From assembly GCA_001319865.1 (NCBI GenBank), contig BBSL01000283.1, positions 1 through 55,374 of the forward strand: a stretch of DNA of 55,374 bases, read 5' to 3'. Position 1 is the stretch's first letter, and every line of letters begins with the position of its first letter. The notes under the pieces were generated by a model. It worked only from the letters and a program-made list of their open reading frames with translations, had not been told where the DNA came from and ran no database searches. Source of the stretch: Burkholderia sp. E7m39. Its GTDB lineage: Bacteria > Pseudomonadota > Gammaproteobacteria > Burkholderiales > Burkholderiaceae. Below are positions 8,811-17,615 of this stretch, one piece after another. Made by a program: the position numbers and the translations under genes.

Positions 8811-10335
8811 GGAGACTGACTCCTTCAACGGATGCGATCAGGTCGTGGTCCTGCCAACCTGCCGGAAATTCAGCCGCGACGCGGCCACGGAACATCACGA
8901 GCACGCGGTCGCAGACGCGCAGGTCGTCGAGTTCGCCTGACGCGACGATCACCGCCTTGCCCTCCTCGCGCACGCGATCGACGACCGACAGCAACGCTTC
9001 TTTCGACTTCACGTCGACGCCCGCAGTGGGATCGATCAGCACGAGCACATCGGGATCGGTGGCGAGCGCGCGCGCCATCACGACCTTCTGCTGATTGCCG
9101 CCCGACAGGCCCGACACCGCCTGATCCGGCCCCTGCGCGACGATGCCGAGCGCGTCGATCATCCGCTTGCCGAACGCGTTCTTTTTCGCGGGCGCCGCGA
9201 TGCCGAACTTGCCGAGCATGCGCGCGATCGTCATCGTGGCGTTCTCCGCGATCGATTGCGTGAGCACGAGGCCTTCGTGATGGCGGTCCTTCGGCACGCA
9301 GCCGATGCCGCGCTTCAATGCGGCGGGCACGTCGCCCAGAGGCAATGTTGCGCCGTCCACGCGAATTGCGCCGCGTTGCGGCCTGCGCAATCCCGCGATC
9401 GCTTCGGCGACGCTCGTGCGGCCGCTGCTCGTCGCGCCCGCGATGCCGATCACTTCGCCGCGCTTGACGGCAAACGTCACGTCTTCGTAGTCGGCGCCCG
9501 TGAGCGCGTCCACCTGCAATGCCACGGCCGTGCCGGAAGGCAGCGGCGCTCGCGCAGCGGCGTCGGCGACATTCAGGCCGCCGCGCTCGCCCGTCATCGC
9601 TTCGATCAGCTGCTCGCGCGGCAACGCCGACACCGGCGCACTGACGATATGCCGCGCATCGCGCAACACGGTAACGGCCTGGCAAATCTCGTACACCTCC
9701 TGCAGATGATGCGAGATGAACAGGAACGTCACGCCTTCTCGCTGCAACTCTTCGATACGCCTGAATAGCCGCTTGATTTCGTCGCCGTCGAGCTGCGCGG
9801 TCGGCTCGTCGAGAATGATGAAGCGCGCGCCGTACGACAGCGCCCGCGCGATCTCGACCAGTTGCCGTGCTTCGACAGTGAGATCGCCCGCGCGCGCATC
9901 TTCGCGCACGTCGATCTTCCAGTGATCGAGCAGCGCGCGGGCGTCGCGGCGCATCGCGCGCCAGTCGATCACGCCGCGCTGCATCGGCTGACGGTTGATG
10001 AACAGATTCTCCGCGACGCTCAGGTCGCGGATGATCGTCGAATGCTGATAGACGCACGCGACGCGTTCGCGCCACGCGTCGCGGTCGGCGACAGGCGGCG
10101 CGAGTTCGCCGTCGAAGCGCACTTCGCCTGTGTCGGGCTTGCGCAGCCCCGTGAGGAGCGACACCAGCGTCGACTTGCCCGCGCCGTTGCGCCCGACCAG
10201 CGCGTGCGATTCGCCCGGCAGCACGCGCATGCTCACGTCTGTCAGCGCCGCGTGGCTGCCGAAGCGCTTGCCGACGCCGAGCGCCTCGACGACCGCGCCC
10301 GATGCGCTCGCGTCGTGGGTCATGTCAGCGCTCAT
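8800..10335 (-). CDS. CUT2-family sugar ABC transporter ATPase (two nucleotide-binding domains)
   Basis: A 511-residue RbsA/MglA-type tandem ATPase. Domain 1 has Walker A GRNGAGKST (about 48-56), a divergent signature LTVEARQ, and Walker B IILDEPTAQLD. Domain 2 has a degenerate Walker A GATSSGRTS, a canonical LSGGNQQ signature, and a Walker B reading VLVLIDPTAGVD, in which the usual LDEP is LIDP. Hence one composite ATP site looks intact and the other degenerate. ATG 10335 overlaps the binding-protein stop codon as ATGA, indicating coupled translation; a TTG at 10353 is in frame but unlikely. Confidence 0.9.
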   Translation of the reverse strand: MSADMTHDASASGAVVEALGVGKRFGSHAALTDVSMRVLPGESHALVGRNGAGKSTLVSLLTGLRKPDTGEVRFDGELAPPVADRDAWRERVACVYQHSTIIRDLSVAENLFINRQPMQRGVIDWRAMRRDARALLDHWKIDVREDARAGDLTVEARQLVEIARALSYGARFIILDEPTAQLDGDEIKRLFRRIEELQREGVTFLFISHHLQEVYEICQAVTVLRDARHIVSAPVSALPREQLIEAMTGERGGLNVADAAARAPLPSGTAVALQVDALTGADYEDVTFAVKRGEVIGIAGATSSGRTSVAEAIAGLRRPQRGAIRVDGATLPLGDVPAALKRGIGCVPKDRHHEGLVLTQSIAENATMTIARMLGKFGIAAPAKKNAFGKRMIDALGIVAQGPDQAVSGLSGGNQQKVVMARALATDPDVLVLIDPTAGVDVKSKEALLSVVDRVREEGKAVIVASGELDDLRVCDRVLVMFRGRVAAEFPAGWQDHDLIASVEGVSLHEE

Positions 10336-11381
10336 TTCAGCGAGTTGCCCCAAAGGTTCTTGTCGTCGACGTTCGCCTTCGTCACGAGCGGCGCGGGCAG
10401 CTGATCTTCGAGCACGCCGCCTTGCAACTGCACGATGTTGCTGCCGTGATCGGTCGGGCCCGGCTTGAACGTCTGTCCCGCGAGCGCGGCCTTCATGTAG
10501 TAGAGGCCGTATTTCGCGTATAGATCGGCGGGCTGCGAAATGGTCGCGTCGATTTCGCCCTTGCGGATCGCGTCGAACTCTTGCGGAATGCCGTCGTTGC
10601 TGACGATCACAACGTGCTTCTCATTGCCTGCGGGAAACAGCATGTGCTTGCGGCGCAGCGTCTGCAGCGTCGGCGACAGATAGACGCCGCCCGCCTGCAT
10701 GTAGATCGCCTTCACGTCGGGGTTCGCCGTCAGCAGGCTGTCGAGCGAACTGGCCGCGACATCGCCCTTCCAGCCTGCGGGAATTTCCAGCAGCGACAGC
10801 GCCGGATAGTTCTTCAGACATGCGCGGAACGCTTCGGAGCGGTCGCGTCCGTTGACGGAAGCCAGATCGCCCATGATCTGCACGACCTTGCCCGACTTCA
10901 CATGCTCGCCGATGTACTTGCACGCGTTCGTGCCGTACGCGCGGTTGTCGGCGCGCACGACCATCGCGACCTTGCCTTGCGTCGGCGCTACGTCGACGGC
11001 GACGACGGCCACGTTCTTCGCCGAGGCCGCGTCGAGCGCGCGGCTGATCGCCGCCGAATCGATCGGCCCGACGACGATGCCCTTCGCGCCCAGGTTCACC
11101 ATGTTGTTCATGTCGGTGATCTGCTGCGCGGGGTCGTTGTTCGAGTTGACGGGCGCGAGGACGTCGATGCCCATTTCCTTCGCGTACTTCGGCAGATAGT
11201 TGTTGTACGACTGCCAGAACGGCGAAGTGAGCAGCGGCAGGCCGAGCCCGACCTTGCCCGTGTCGGCCTGCGCGGCCGTGCTGAACGTGATGCCCGCAAT
11301 GCCGGCAAAACATGCGGCGGCGGCGCCCATCAGCGCGTGGCCGAAACGACGCACCGCGCGCGGCTTCGTGGCGAATTCCAT
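10332..11381 (-). CDS. Periplasmic sugar-binding protein of ABC transporter
   Basis: A 349-residue RbsB-like periplasmic-binding protein (Peripla_BP_4 type). The signal peptide is cleaved after AQA, leaving a mature start DTGKVGLGLP. The mature protein contains two Rossmann-like lobes with typical sugar-binding segments (NNDPAQQITDMNNM, IVVGPIDSAAISRAL, VSNDGIPQEFDAI). It is the first gene of the nine-gene operon and presumably binds L-fucose or a related 6-deoxy sugar. AGGAG lies seven bases upstream of the ATG. A leader of about 135 bases separates it from the candidate promoter at 11523-11552. Confidence 0.9.
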   Translation of the reverse strand: MEFATKPRAVRRFGHALMGAAAACFAGIAGITFSTAAQADTGKVGLGLPLLTSPFWQSYNNYLPKYAKEMGIDVLAPVNSNNDPAQQITDMNNMVNLGAKGIVVGPIDSAAISRALDAASAKNVAVVAVDVAPTQGKVAMVVRADNRAYGTNACKYIGEHVKSGKVVQIMGDLASVNGRDRSEAFRACLKNYPALSLLEIPAGWKGDVAASSLDSLLTANPDVKAIYMQAGGVYLSPTLQTLRRKHMLFPAGNEKHVVIVSNDGIPQEFDAIRKGEIDATISQPADLYAKYGLYYMKAALAGQTFKPGPTDHGSNIVQLQGGVLEDQLPAPLVTKANVDDKNLWGNSLK

Positions 11382-11493
11382 ACTTGTCTCCTGTATCGAC
11401 GGCAGCCTGCGCCTGTCGCGGCTGGCCCCGTCTCATGCTCCGTTGTGGGATGAAGAACCGGGTACACATCGGCCTGCATTTTCTTGTCATGGG

Positions 11494-11552
11494 CATTGGT
11501 GCGTTGATTCACCAATGAACGTATTATTCATATACGAACTTTTACAAGTCAA
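11494..11552 (-). promoter_or_regulatory. Operon promoter with two candidate operator palindromes
   Basis: On the minus strand TTGACT (11552-11547) and AATAAT (11528-11523) are 18 bp apart, a good sigma-70 match. Two inverted repeats overlap it. CGTAT/ATACG (11520-11524 and 11532-11536) lies across the -10. CATTGGTG/CACCAATG (11494-11501 and 11510-11517, 8-bp spacer) lies at the expected start site. They are natural candidates for binding by the divergent IclR regulator; binding is inferred. Confidence 0.5.
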
Positions 11553-11638
11553 GAACGGCGCGATGCAATCCGCGTGGGTGTTTTCCCTGGCGGGCGCTGC
11601 CCTGTGTGACAGTGTTTTGCCGCCGATAATCAGTGCGA

Positions 11639-12448
11639 ATGCCAAAAACCAACCGACTGCCGACGATGGAAGTAGAAGACAAGGACGACGCCGACCGGTA
11701 TCGTGCGCCCGCGCTGGACAAGGGTCTCGACATACTCGAACTGCTTGCGGAGCAGAAGGGCGGGCTCACGCGCGCCGAGATCACGAAGCTGCTCGGGCGC
11801 AATGCGAGCGAGATGTACCGGATGCTGGAGCGGCTGGTCGCGCGGCAGTACGTGGTGCGTTCGGCGGGCGGGGACCGTTATTCGTTGAGCCTGAAGCTGT
11901 ATGCGCTTGCGCATCGTCATCCACCGATGAACCGGCTGATTTCCGAGGCGTTACCGCTGATGCAGCGCTTCGCGGCGGACGCCGAGCAGTCGTGCCACCT
12001 CGCTGTCTACGATCGCGGCAATCTGCTCGTGATTGCGCAAGTGGACGGGCCGGGCACGTGGGGCATTTCCGTGCGGCTGGGCTCGCGGGTCGGCTTGATC
12101 GACACGAGTTCGGGGCGCACGCTGCTCGCGTTTCAGACGACCGAGCAACGCGCGCACATGCTGGCCGAGCATACGAAGGTCAAAGGCGAAGTGACGATCG
12201 ATCATGAAGCGCTCGAAAGTGCTTGCGCCACGATTCGCCGCGCTGGTTTTTCGCAGAAGGATAGTCAGCAGATTTTCGGTGTCACCGATTTGACGTTTCC
12301 GCTCGTGACGGCGTCCGGGCAGGCGATTGCGGCGATGACGTGTCCTTATCTGAAGCGGATCGATGAGTATGTGGCTCCGTCGCTGGAGCAGGTGACGCAG
12401 ATGTTGCGGGAGACGGTGCAGGGGCTTTCGATGTTTGCGGAGTCTTGA
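11639..12448 (+). CDS. IclR-family transcriptional regulator
   Basis: About 269 residues: an N-terminal winged helix (about residues 20-85, including ALDKGLDILELLAEQKGGLTR) and a C-terminal IclR effector domain. Divergent placement from the sugar-import/catabolic operon makes it the probable pathway regulator, with the palindromes at 11494-11536 as likely operators. The start is uncertain: GTG 11633, ATG 11639 and ATG 11666 are all in frame, and none has a clear ribosome-binding site. A short T-rich run follows the stop codon but without a good hairpin. Confidence 0.87.
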   Translation: MPKTNRLPTMEVEDKDDADRYRAPALDKGLDILELLAEQKGGLTRAEITKLLGRNASEMYRMLERLVARQYVVRSAGGDRYSLSLKLYALAHRHPPMNRLISEALPLMQRFAADAEQSCHLAVYDRGNLLVIAQVDGPGTWGISVRLGSRVGLIDTSSGRTLLAFQTTEQRAHMLAEHTKVKGEVTIDHEALESACATIRRAGFSQKDSQQIFGVTDLTFPLVTASGQAIAAMTCPYLKRIDEYVAPSLEQVTQMLRETVQGLSMFAES

Positions 12449-12672
12449 GTTTTTTTTGGTCTGCACGAGACTACTGCAGCGCATCGCTCCATAAATTCCC
12501 CCCTTTTTGAGGGGGAGGCAGGCACTTCGGCCCCACTAGACTACTCCGCGGACCGGCGTGGACATGGAGGACATGCCTCGCAGCCGCGTTCAATCGTCTG
12601 TGTGCTCGCGTCAGGATTTTTCCGTTAGCAGTCCTCAAGCGCGCGAGCGAACCTAAAAAATTCGGTCGAACA

Positions 12673-13518
12673 ATGAAAACACGCGTAGCAGCAAAACTTG
12701 CAATGGCAGCGGGCACATGCGCGCTGACGTTCGCCAGCGCGATATCGGCGCAGCAGCAGCAACCGCAACCGGCGCCCGTCAAGGAATTCCGGCCAGGCTA
12801 TCTGACAGGCTACCTCGCCGCCGCCGAGCTCCCGAACAGTCTGGAACTGGTGCCGCCTGCGCCCGCAACGGGCTCTGCGCAAGCCCAGGCGGATGACGCA
12901 TTCAACAAGGCAAGTCAGACCCTTCGCGATACCGCGCGCGGCAAGCTTGCGACGGCGGACGCACAACTGTCCTTCCCCGCCGCCGCCGACGCTTTCTCGT
13001 GCGCCGTCGGTGTCGCGATCAACAGCACTGAAACGCCCTACCTTTACCAGTTGATGCGCCGAAGCCTGACGGACGTCGGCCTTTCAACCTATCGCGCCAA
13101 GAACACCTACAACCGCACGCGCCCGTTTGTGGCCGGAAGCCAGTCAACGTGCACGCCAGCCGAAGAAGTGGCGCTTCGCAAGGACGGCTCCTATCCGTCA
13201 GGTCACGCGGCCATCGGATGGGGCTGGGCGCTGATCCTGAGCGAACTCTCGCCGGGGCAGTCGCAGGCGGTGCTGGCGAGAGGTCTGTCGTTTGGCGAGA
13301 GCCGTTCCATCTGCAACGTGCATTGGGCAAGCGACATCAGCGCGGGACGTCTGATGGGCGCCGCCACCGTGGCCCGCTTGCATGGCAGCAGCGAGTTCGA
13401 GGCAGACATGAAACAGGCCGCGATCGAAATCGCCGCCCAACGCGCCAAGGGCAAGCTGCCCGCACACGACTGCGCCGAAGAGGCGGCGGCGTTGGCGATC
13501 AAGGCGAAGCAGCCGTAG
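12673..13518 (+). CDS. Class A nonspecific acid phosphatase (PAP2 superfamily)
   Basis: A 281-residue secreted phosphatase with a signal peptide ending at about ISA (residue 26). The three-part PAP2 signature is complete: KNTYNRTRP (143-151), PSGH (175-178) and SRSICNVHWASD (210-221), supplying the phosphate-binding Arg/Lys and the nucleophilic His. It would release phosphate from organic monoesters in the periplasm. Length is close to PhoC/PhoN enzymes plus a proline-rich N-terminal linker. The upstream 224 bases contain no convincing promoter by eye. Confidence 0.93.
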   Translation: MKTRVAAKLAMAAGTCALTFASAISAQQQQPQPAPVKEFRPGYLTGYLAAAELPNSLELVPPAPATGSAQAQADDAFNKASQTLRDTARGKLATADAQLSFPAAADAFSCAVGVAINSTETPYLYQLMRRSLTDVGLSTYRAKNTYNRTRPFVAGSQSTCTPAEEVALRKDGSYPSGHAAIGWGWALILSELSPGQSQAVLARGLSFGESRSICNVHWASDISAGRLMGAATVARLHGSSEFEADMKQAAIEIAAQRAKGKLPAHDCAEEAAALAIKAKQP

Positions 13519-13590
13519 CCCGATATAGCAAGCACCGTCTCCTAGCATCGGCCAGCCGTCCCGACTGGTCTCCACCAAGCGTGATACCGC

Positions 13591-14076
13591 GTGCCAAACG
13601 AATACCAACAGTATCTGATCGAGCGGTTCGAAGAAGAGGTGGTGGGCGAATCGCTCTTTCACAGCTTGTCGGAACACGCCGCCAATTCAAACCGACAGCA
13701 ACAGTGGCGCACGCTGGCGCAACTGGAGACCGAAACGAAGGAACATATCCGCGCTGCATTGCGCGCGATGGGCGTGGAAGTGGCGGAACAACGCAGCAGC
13801 ATCGAACGCGGACAGCAGCTCGCGAAGCGGTTCACCTGCATGCCGTGGCGGGAGTTCATGACGGTGTTCCGGCCATCGCTGGAAAACTTCGTGGCCGAGT
13901 TCACGACCGCCGAGAACATGGCACCTGAAGAAGGCAAGCAACGCGCGTTGTTGCGTCACATCACGTTGCACGAGAAGGCGCTGCTGGAATTCGCGTGCCG
14001 CGAGATCGAGGGGCGCAGCGATGCATCGCTGGAACCTGTCGTCGCGCTGCTCGGTGCGCAACTGCCCGACAGCTGA
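13591..14076 (+). CDS. Conserved hypothetical protein, possibly ferritin-like helical bundle
   Basis: A 161-residue protein predicted to be almost entirely alpha-helical. It has Glu/His-containing helices spaced as in ferritin-like four-helix bundles: FEEEVVGESLFHSLSEH near the start, ETETKEHI near residue 50, and AENMAPEE followed by HITLHEKALLEF near 110-135. Iron or redox function is only a structural guess. Translation appears to start at GTG 13591 with no strong ribosome-binding site. It follows the acid phosphatase by 72 bases and may be cotranscribed. Confidence 0.6.
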   Translation: MPNEYQQYLIERFEEEVVGESLFHSLSEHAANSNRQQQWRTLAQLETETKEHIRAALRAMGVEVAEQRSSIERGQQLAKRFTCMPWREFMTVFRPSLENFVAEFTTAENMAPEEGKQRALLRHITLHEKALLEFACREIEGRSDASLEPVVALLGAQLPDS

Positions 14077-14193
14077 TGCACGCGACGCAGGCGCATCCGG
14101 CACGTCGGGACTTGGGATGCGCGCTGCGATAGAATGTCGGCCCTTTTCCAAATCGAACGGTCCGCGCGCCCCGGGCGCGCGAACCGAATCTAC

Positions 14194-14736
14194 ATGGCCA
14201 AACTTCTGTCCGACCTCGAATTCCAGCGCTTTTCCGAACTCCAGCAGAAGCAGGCAAGCTTCACCATCACCAGCGAAGAAGCCGACGAACTGCGCGAGAT
14301 CGTCTCGCGCGCGCAGCAAAAGCGCGATGACCGCGCCGCCGCGATGAAGCAGATCGAAACCTTCATCGCGCAATTCGATATCACGCCCGACGAACTCTTC
14401 TCCGCCGATCAGATCGGCGACGCCGCGCGCAACTTCGGCCTGATTCCCGCTGCGAAGAAAGAGCGCGTGCTGCCGCCCACCATCACGTTCAATGGCAAGC
14501 CGTATCAGTGGACCCGCGCGCTGCCCGACGAAGTCCGCGTGCCGCTGTTCGAAGCGTTCTCGGCGGGACAGTCGGTCAAGCCGTTCATCGCCACGCCGAA
14601 GGACGCAACGCGCTGCGCAGCGACGATCGCGCGACTCGAACAGGAAACGGGCGCGACGTACGCGCCCGAGTGGCTCGAAGAACTGTCGATCTCGCGCGAA
14701 CAGGTCGCGGCGGCAGCCGCAAAGCTCGCGGCCTGA
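14194..14736 (+). CDS. Conserved hypothetical protein
   Basis: A 180-residue protein without a family I recognise. The N-terminal 70 residues are helical and charged; the middle contains TITFNGKPYQWTRALPDEVR, which looks like a small beta-rich module. The C-terminus is helical and alanine-rich. ATG 14194 is preferred. An in-frame ATG at 14134 lies inside a TAGAAT-like -10 element and would add basic, low-complexity residues. There is no signal peptide or membrane segment, so it is presumably cytoplasmic. Confidence 0.65.
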   Translation: MAKLLSDLEFQRFSELQQKQASFTITSEEADELREIVSRAQQKRDDRAAAMKQIETFIAQFDITPDELFSADQIGDAARNFGLIPAAKKERVLPPTITFNGKPYQWTRALPDEVRVPLFEAFSAGQSVKPFIATPKDATRCAATIARLEQETGATYAPEWLEELSISREQVAAAAAKLAA

Positions 14737-14765
14737 ACGAAGCACGCTAACGAAGATCGCGTCGC

Positions 14766-17189
14766 TCAGCGCGCTTTCGGCGCACACGCAGGCGACGCGC
14801 CGAACCCCGGCGCGCCAGCTTTTTCCTTGCCCTCATCCGGCTCATCGAGCGCCATCCTGAAACCGACGATGCCCGGATCTTCCGTGCGCGTCGTCGTGAA
14901 GCCGACGGCCGTCGCGAGTCCGATCATTGCTGCGTTCTCGCGCAGCGCCTCGCCGACGATCCAGTGCGTGCCGCGCGTGCGCGCGTACGCGATGATGCGC
15001 TCCATCAGCAGCCGCCCCAGCCCTTTGCCCTTCTGATCCGAGCGCACGGCCATCGCGAATTCGGCCGTTTCGTTGTCCGGGTCCGCGACGACGCGCACCA
15101 CGCCGAGCGTGCGGATCGAGCCGTCGGCGTTGTGCGTCGTCGCGATCAGCGCCATCTCGCGGTCGTAGTCGATCTGCGTCATGCGCGCGAGCTGCGAATG
15201 GTCGAATCGTCCGACGGCGCCGAAAAAGCGCAGGCGCAGATCGTCGGGCGTCATCGATTCGACGAACTCGCGATGCGCCGCTTCGTCCTCGGGACGGATC
15301 GGCCGCACGGTGATGCGCTCGCCGCGCCAGTCGAGCGTCTCTTCGTAACGGCGCGGATACGGCATGATCGCGAAGCGCGTGCGGTTCGCCGACAGCCGCA
15401 GGCGCGGCGCGACGATCGCCGCGCCGTGCTTCATCACACGCAGCGCGAGTTTCAGCGAGACGATCTCGCGAATCTCCGACACCGCCTCCGAAATCGACGT
15501 CAACGCATTGAGCATCGGCTCGGGCGCGACCTCGCGTGCGTACGCGGAATTCGACAGGATGTCGCGCGACAGCACGGAGTTCAGCGGCGGCAGGCCGAAC
15601 ACGCACATCGGCCGCGCTTGGTCGTGCTCGGGCGGCGCGGTGAAGCGGAACACGGGGCCGAAGTTGTCGTCGTCGCGCAGTTCGACCGTGATATCGACGA
15701 CGGCGTCCTCGCGCGCGTCGTCGGGCACCGTGCGCAGGCCGAAGTACGCGAGCAGCCGCGCGGCCTCGTCGCCTTCGAGTTCCGTCACGCCCGACGACAG
15801 CGCCGCGCACGCCTGCGCCTGTGCGGCGTCGATCGCTTCCGGCACGCGCGCGGGCTGGCCTTCGGGCGTCTGCATCAGCAACTCGCGCACGAGCCGATAT
15901 TCGACCAGACGCTCGAACGCGCGCGCGAGCCGCTGCGGCGTCGTGTGCACGGGAATGCCGTGCTCGTGCAGCGCGTCGCGCGTGTCGCGCTTCACGCCGC
16001 CGAAAAAGCACGCCAGCAGCCCGCGATACGCGTAACGCTGGTTCGCGATCAGCGCCTGCGCGACTTCCTCGACGGGCGCGCTGTGCGTCGATGCATGCAC
16101 GACGAAGGCCGTGCCCGTCAGACGATGATCGGCGAGCGTCTTGATCGCGGCGCCGAAATGCTCGGCGCGCGCGTCGCTGCCGAGCAGCAGCGGATTGCCG
16201 GGCACCGCGCGCGGCAGCGCCTGCGCGAGCGCATCGACGGCGCTGGGCGGACAGGGCGCGAGCGTGTCGCCGGCGGCTTTGAAGGCGTCGGTGGCGAGCG
16301 TCGCGACGCCACGGTCGCTCGTGATCAGCGTCGCCGTCGCGCCCGCCGCGACGCGCCCCACACCGAGCGTTTCGATTTCGTCGAGCAGATCGTCGAGCGC
16401 ATCGACGCGCACCATGCCCGCGCGCCGGAACGCGGCGGTGTAAAGCGCGTCGTCGGGGTCGGAGCGGCCCGAGCGCAGCGCCAGCACCGGCTTGTTGCGC
16501 GCGGCCGCCCGCGCCGCCGACATGAACTTGCGCGCCGCCGTCACCGAGTCCACTTCGAGCAGGATCGCGCGCGTGCCGGGATCGCTTGCCAGATAGTCGA
16601 GGACGTCGCCGGCATCGACGTCCGCTTCGTCGCCGAGCGCCACCGCGTGCGAAAAGCCGAGCCCGCGCGCATGCGCCCAGCCGAGCACGGCGTTGGTCAG
16701 CGCGTTCGACTGCGACACCCACGCGACGCCGCCCGAGCGCACCGTCACCGAGGGCGCGCCCAGATGCGCGTTGAGCGCGGGCGTCACGACGCCGAGGCTG
16801 CCCGGCCCGACGATGCGCACCAGATGCGGCCGCGCCGCCGCCAGCGTGTGGCGCACGTCGGCGCGGTCGTCGTCGCAGCGCGCCTCGCCGACGATGATCG
16901 CCGCGCGCGTGCCGCGCCCGCCGAGCGCATGGACGAGGCCGGGCCACGTCGCGGGCGGCGTGCAGATGATCGCGACGGTCGGCGCCTCGGGCAGGTCGCC
17001 CGCATTGCTCACGCATGCGTGGCCGTCGAGCATGTCGTATTTCGGATTGACGGCCCACGCCGGGCCGCCGAAACCGCCTTCGATCAGCCGCTTCCATACC
17101 ATCGCGCCCGTACTGCCGGGACGGTTCGAGGCGCCGATCACGGCGACGGATTGCGGTCGAAACAACGCGTCGAGATTTCGTACAGTCAC
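14766..17189 (-). CDS. NDP-forming acyl-CoA-synthetase-like protein fused to GNAT acetyltransferase (Pat/PatZ type)
   Basis: About 807 residues. A CoA-binding Rossmann domain opens the protein (LFRPQSVAVIGASNRPGSTG). Two succinyl-CoA-ligase-like domains and an ATP-grasp region follow, and a C-terminal GNAT domain of about 150 residues has the acetyl-CoA loop RSDQKGKGLGRLL. The order matches protein lysine acetyltransferases such as E. coli PatZ, which silence acetyl-CoA synthetase. Start GTG 17189 has GGAG five to six bases upstream. The frame stays open further upstream, but that extension is Arg/Cys-rich and unconserved. The gene is slightly shorter than PatZ (886 residues). Target proteins are unknown. 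Confidence 0.85.
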   Translation of the reverse strand: MTVRNLDALFRPQSVAVIGASNRPGSTGAMVWKRLIEGGFGGPAWAVNPKYDMLDGHACVSNAGDLPEAPTVAIICTPPATWPGLVHALGGRGTRAAIIVGEARCDDDRADVRHTLAAARPHLVRIVGPGSLGVVTPALNAHLGAPSVTVRSGGVAWVSQSNALTNAVLGWAHARGLGFSHAVALGDEADVDAGDVLDYLASDPGTRAILLEVDSVTAARKFMSAARAAARNKPVLALRSGRSDPDDALYTAAFRRAGMVRVDALDDLLDEIETLGVGRVAAGATATLITSDRGVATLATDAFKAAGDTLAPCPPSAVDALAQALPRAVPGNPLLLGSDARAEHFGAAIKTLADHRLTGTAFVVHASTHSAPVEEVAQALIANQRYAYRGLLACFFGGVKRDTRDALHEHGIPVHTTPQRLARAFERLVEYRLVRELLMQTPEGQPARVPEAIDAAQAQACAALSSGVTELEGDEAARLLAYFGLRTVPDDAREDAVVDITVELRDDDNFGPVFRFTAPPEHDQARPMCVFGLPPLNSVLSRDILSNSAYAREVAPEPMLNALTSISEAVSEIREIVSLKLALRVMKHGAAIVAPRLRLSANRTRFAIMPYPRRYEETLDWRGERITVRPIRPEDEAAHREFVESMTPDDLRLRFFGAVGRFDHSQLARMTQIDYDREMALIATTHNADGSIRTLGVVRVVADPDNETAEFAMAVRSDQKGKGLGRLLMERIIAYARTRGTHWIVGEALRENAAMIGLATAVGFTTTRTEDPGIVGFRMALDEPDEGKEKAGAPGFGASPACAPKAR

Positions 17190-17615
17190 GGGCGCTCCGG
17201 TAGTGAAAGAGAGGCGCGCGGCGCGGGTCGGCGGATGCGCGCGCGATGTCATCAGGATAGGCGATGAGCGCGGGCATAGGTGTGTCAGGCTGCTGCGGCG
17301 GCGCAGGCAGGCGGCATGAGCCGGATCGGCATAGGAAGCTGGCGCCGTTGTGTTCCGCCGTCCGCAGCAGGCGCCAAGCGAGCGCGCAGCGAAGCGCCGG
17401 TCGCCGGTGCATGGCTTTCTGCATGCGCGGCGGCGGCCCGCCACGCCGCGTACGCGCCGTTCGACGCACCATGTAGATCGCCCCACGATGCGCGACGCGG
17501 CCTCCCGGCCGCATCTGTCTGGCGCGCCAAGCGCCCGCGCGATGCCCTGCGGCGCCGGCCACGGCGAACGCCCGGGCGTGTAACAAAGCAAAAAGATGAG
17601 ACGGAAGGAACAATC
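17190..17615. other. Intergenic region between pat-like and truncated lysR genes
   Basis: A 426-base very GC-rich stretch between divergent genes. Open frames cross it on both strands, but they are arginine/alanine/cysteine-rich and resemble no protein. The only functional signal I see is GGAAGGAA just before the lysR ATG at 17616. Confidence 0.5.

Noticed and set aside
14842..17613. Long open frames in other phases of the Pat-like gene (up to 923 codons, both strands)
   Set aside because: Extreme Arg/Ala content and no recognisable motif; the acyl-CoA-synthetase/GNAT frame explains the region.
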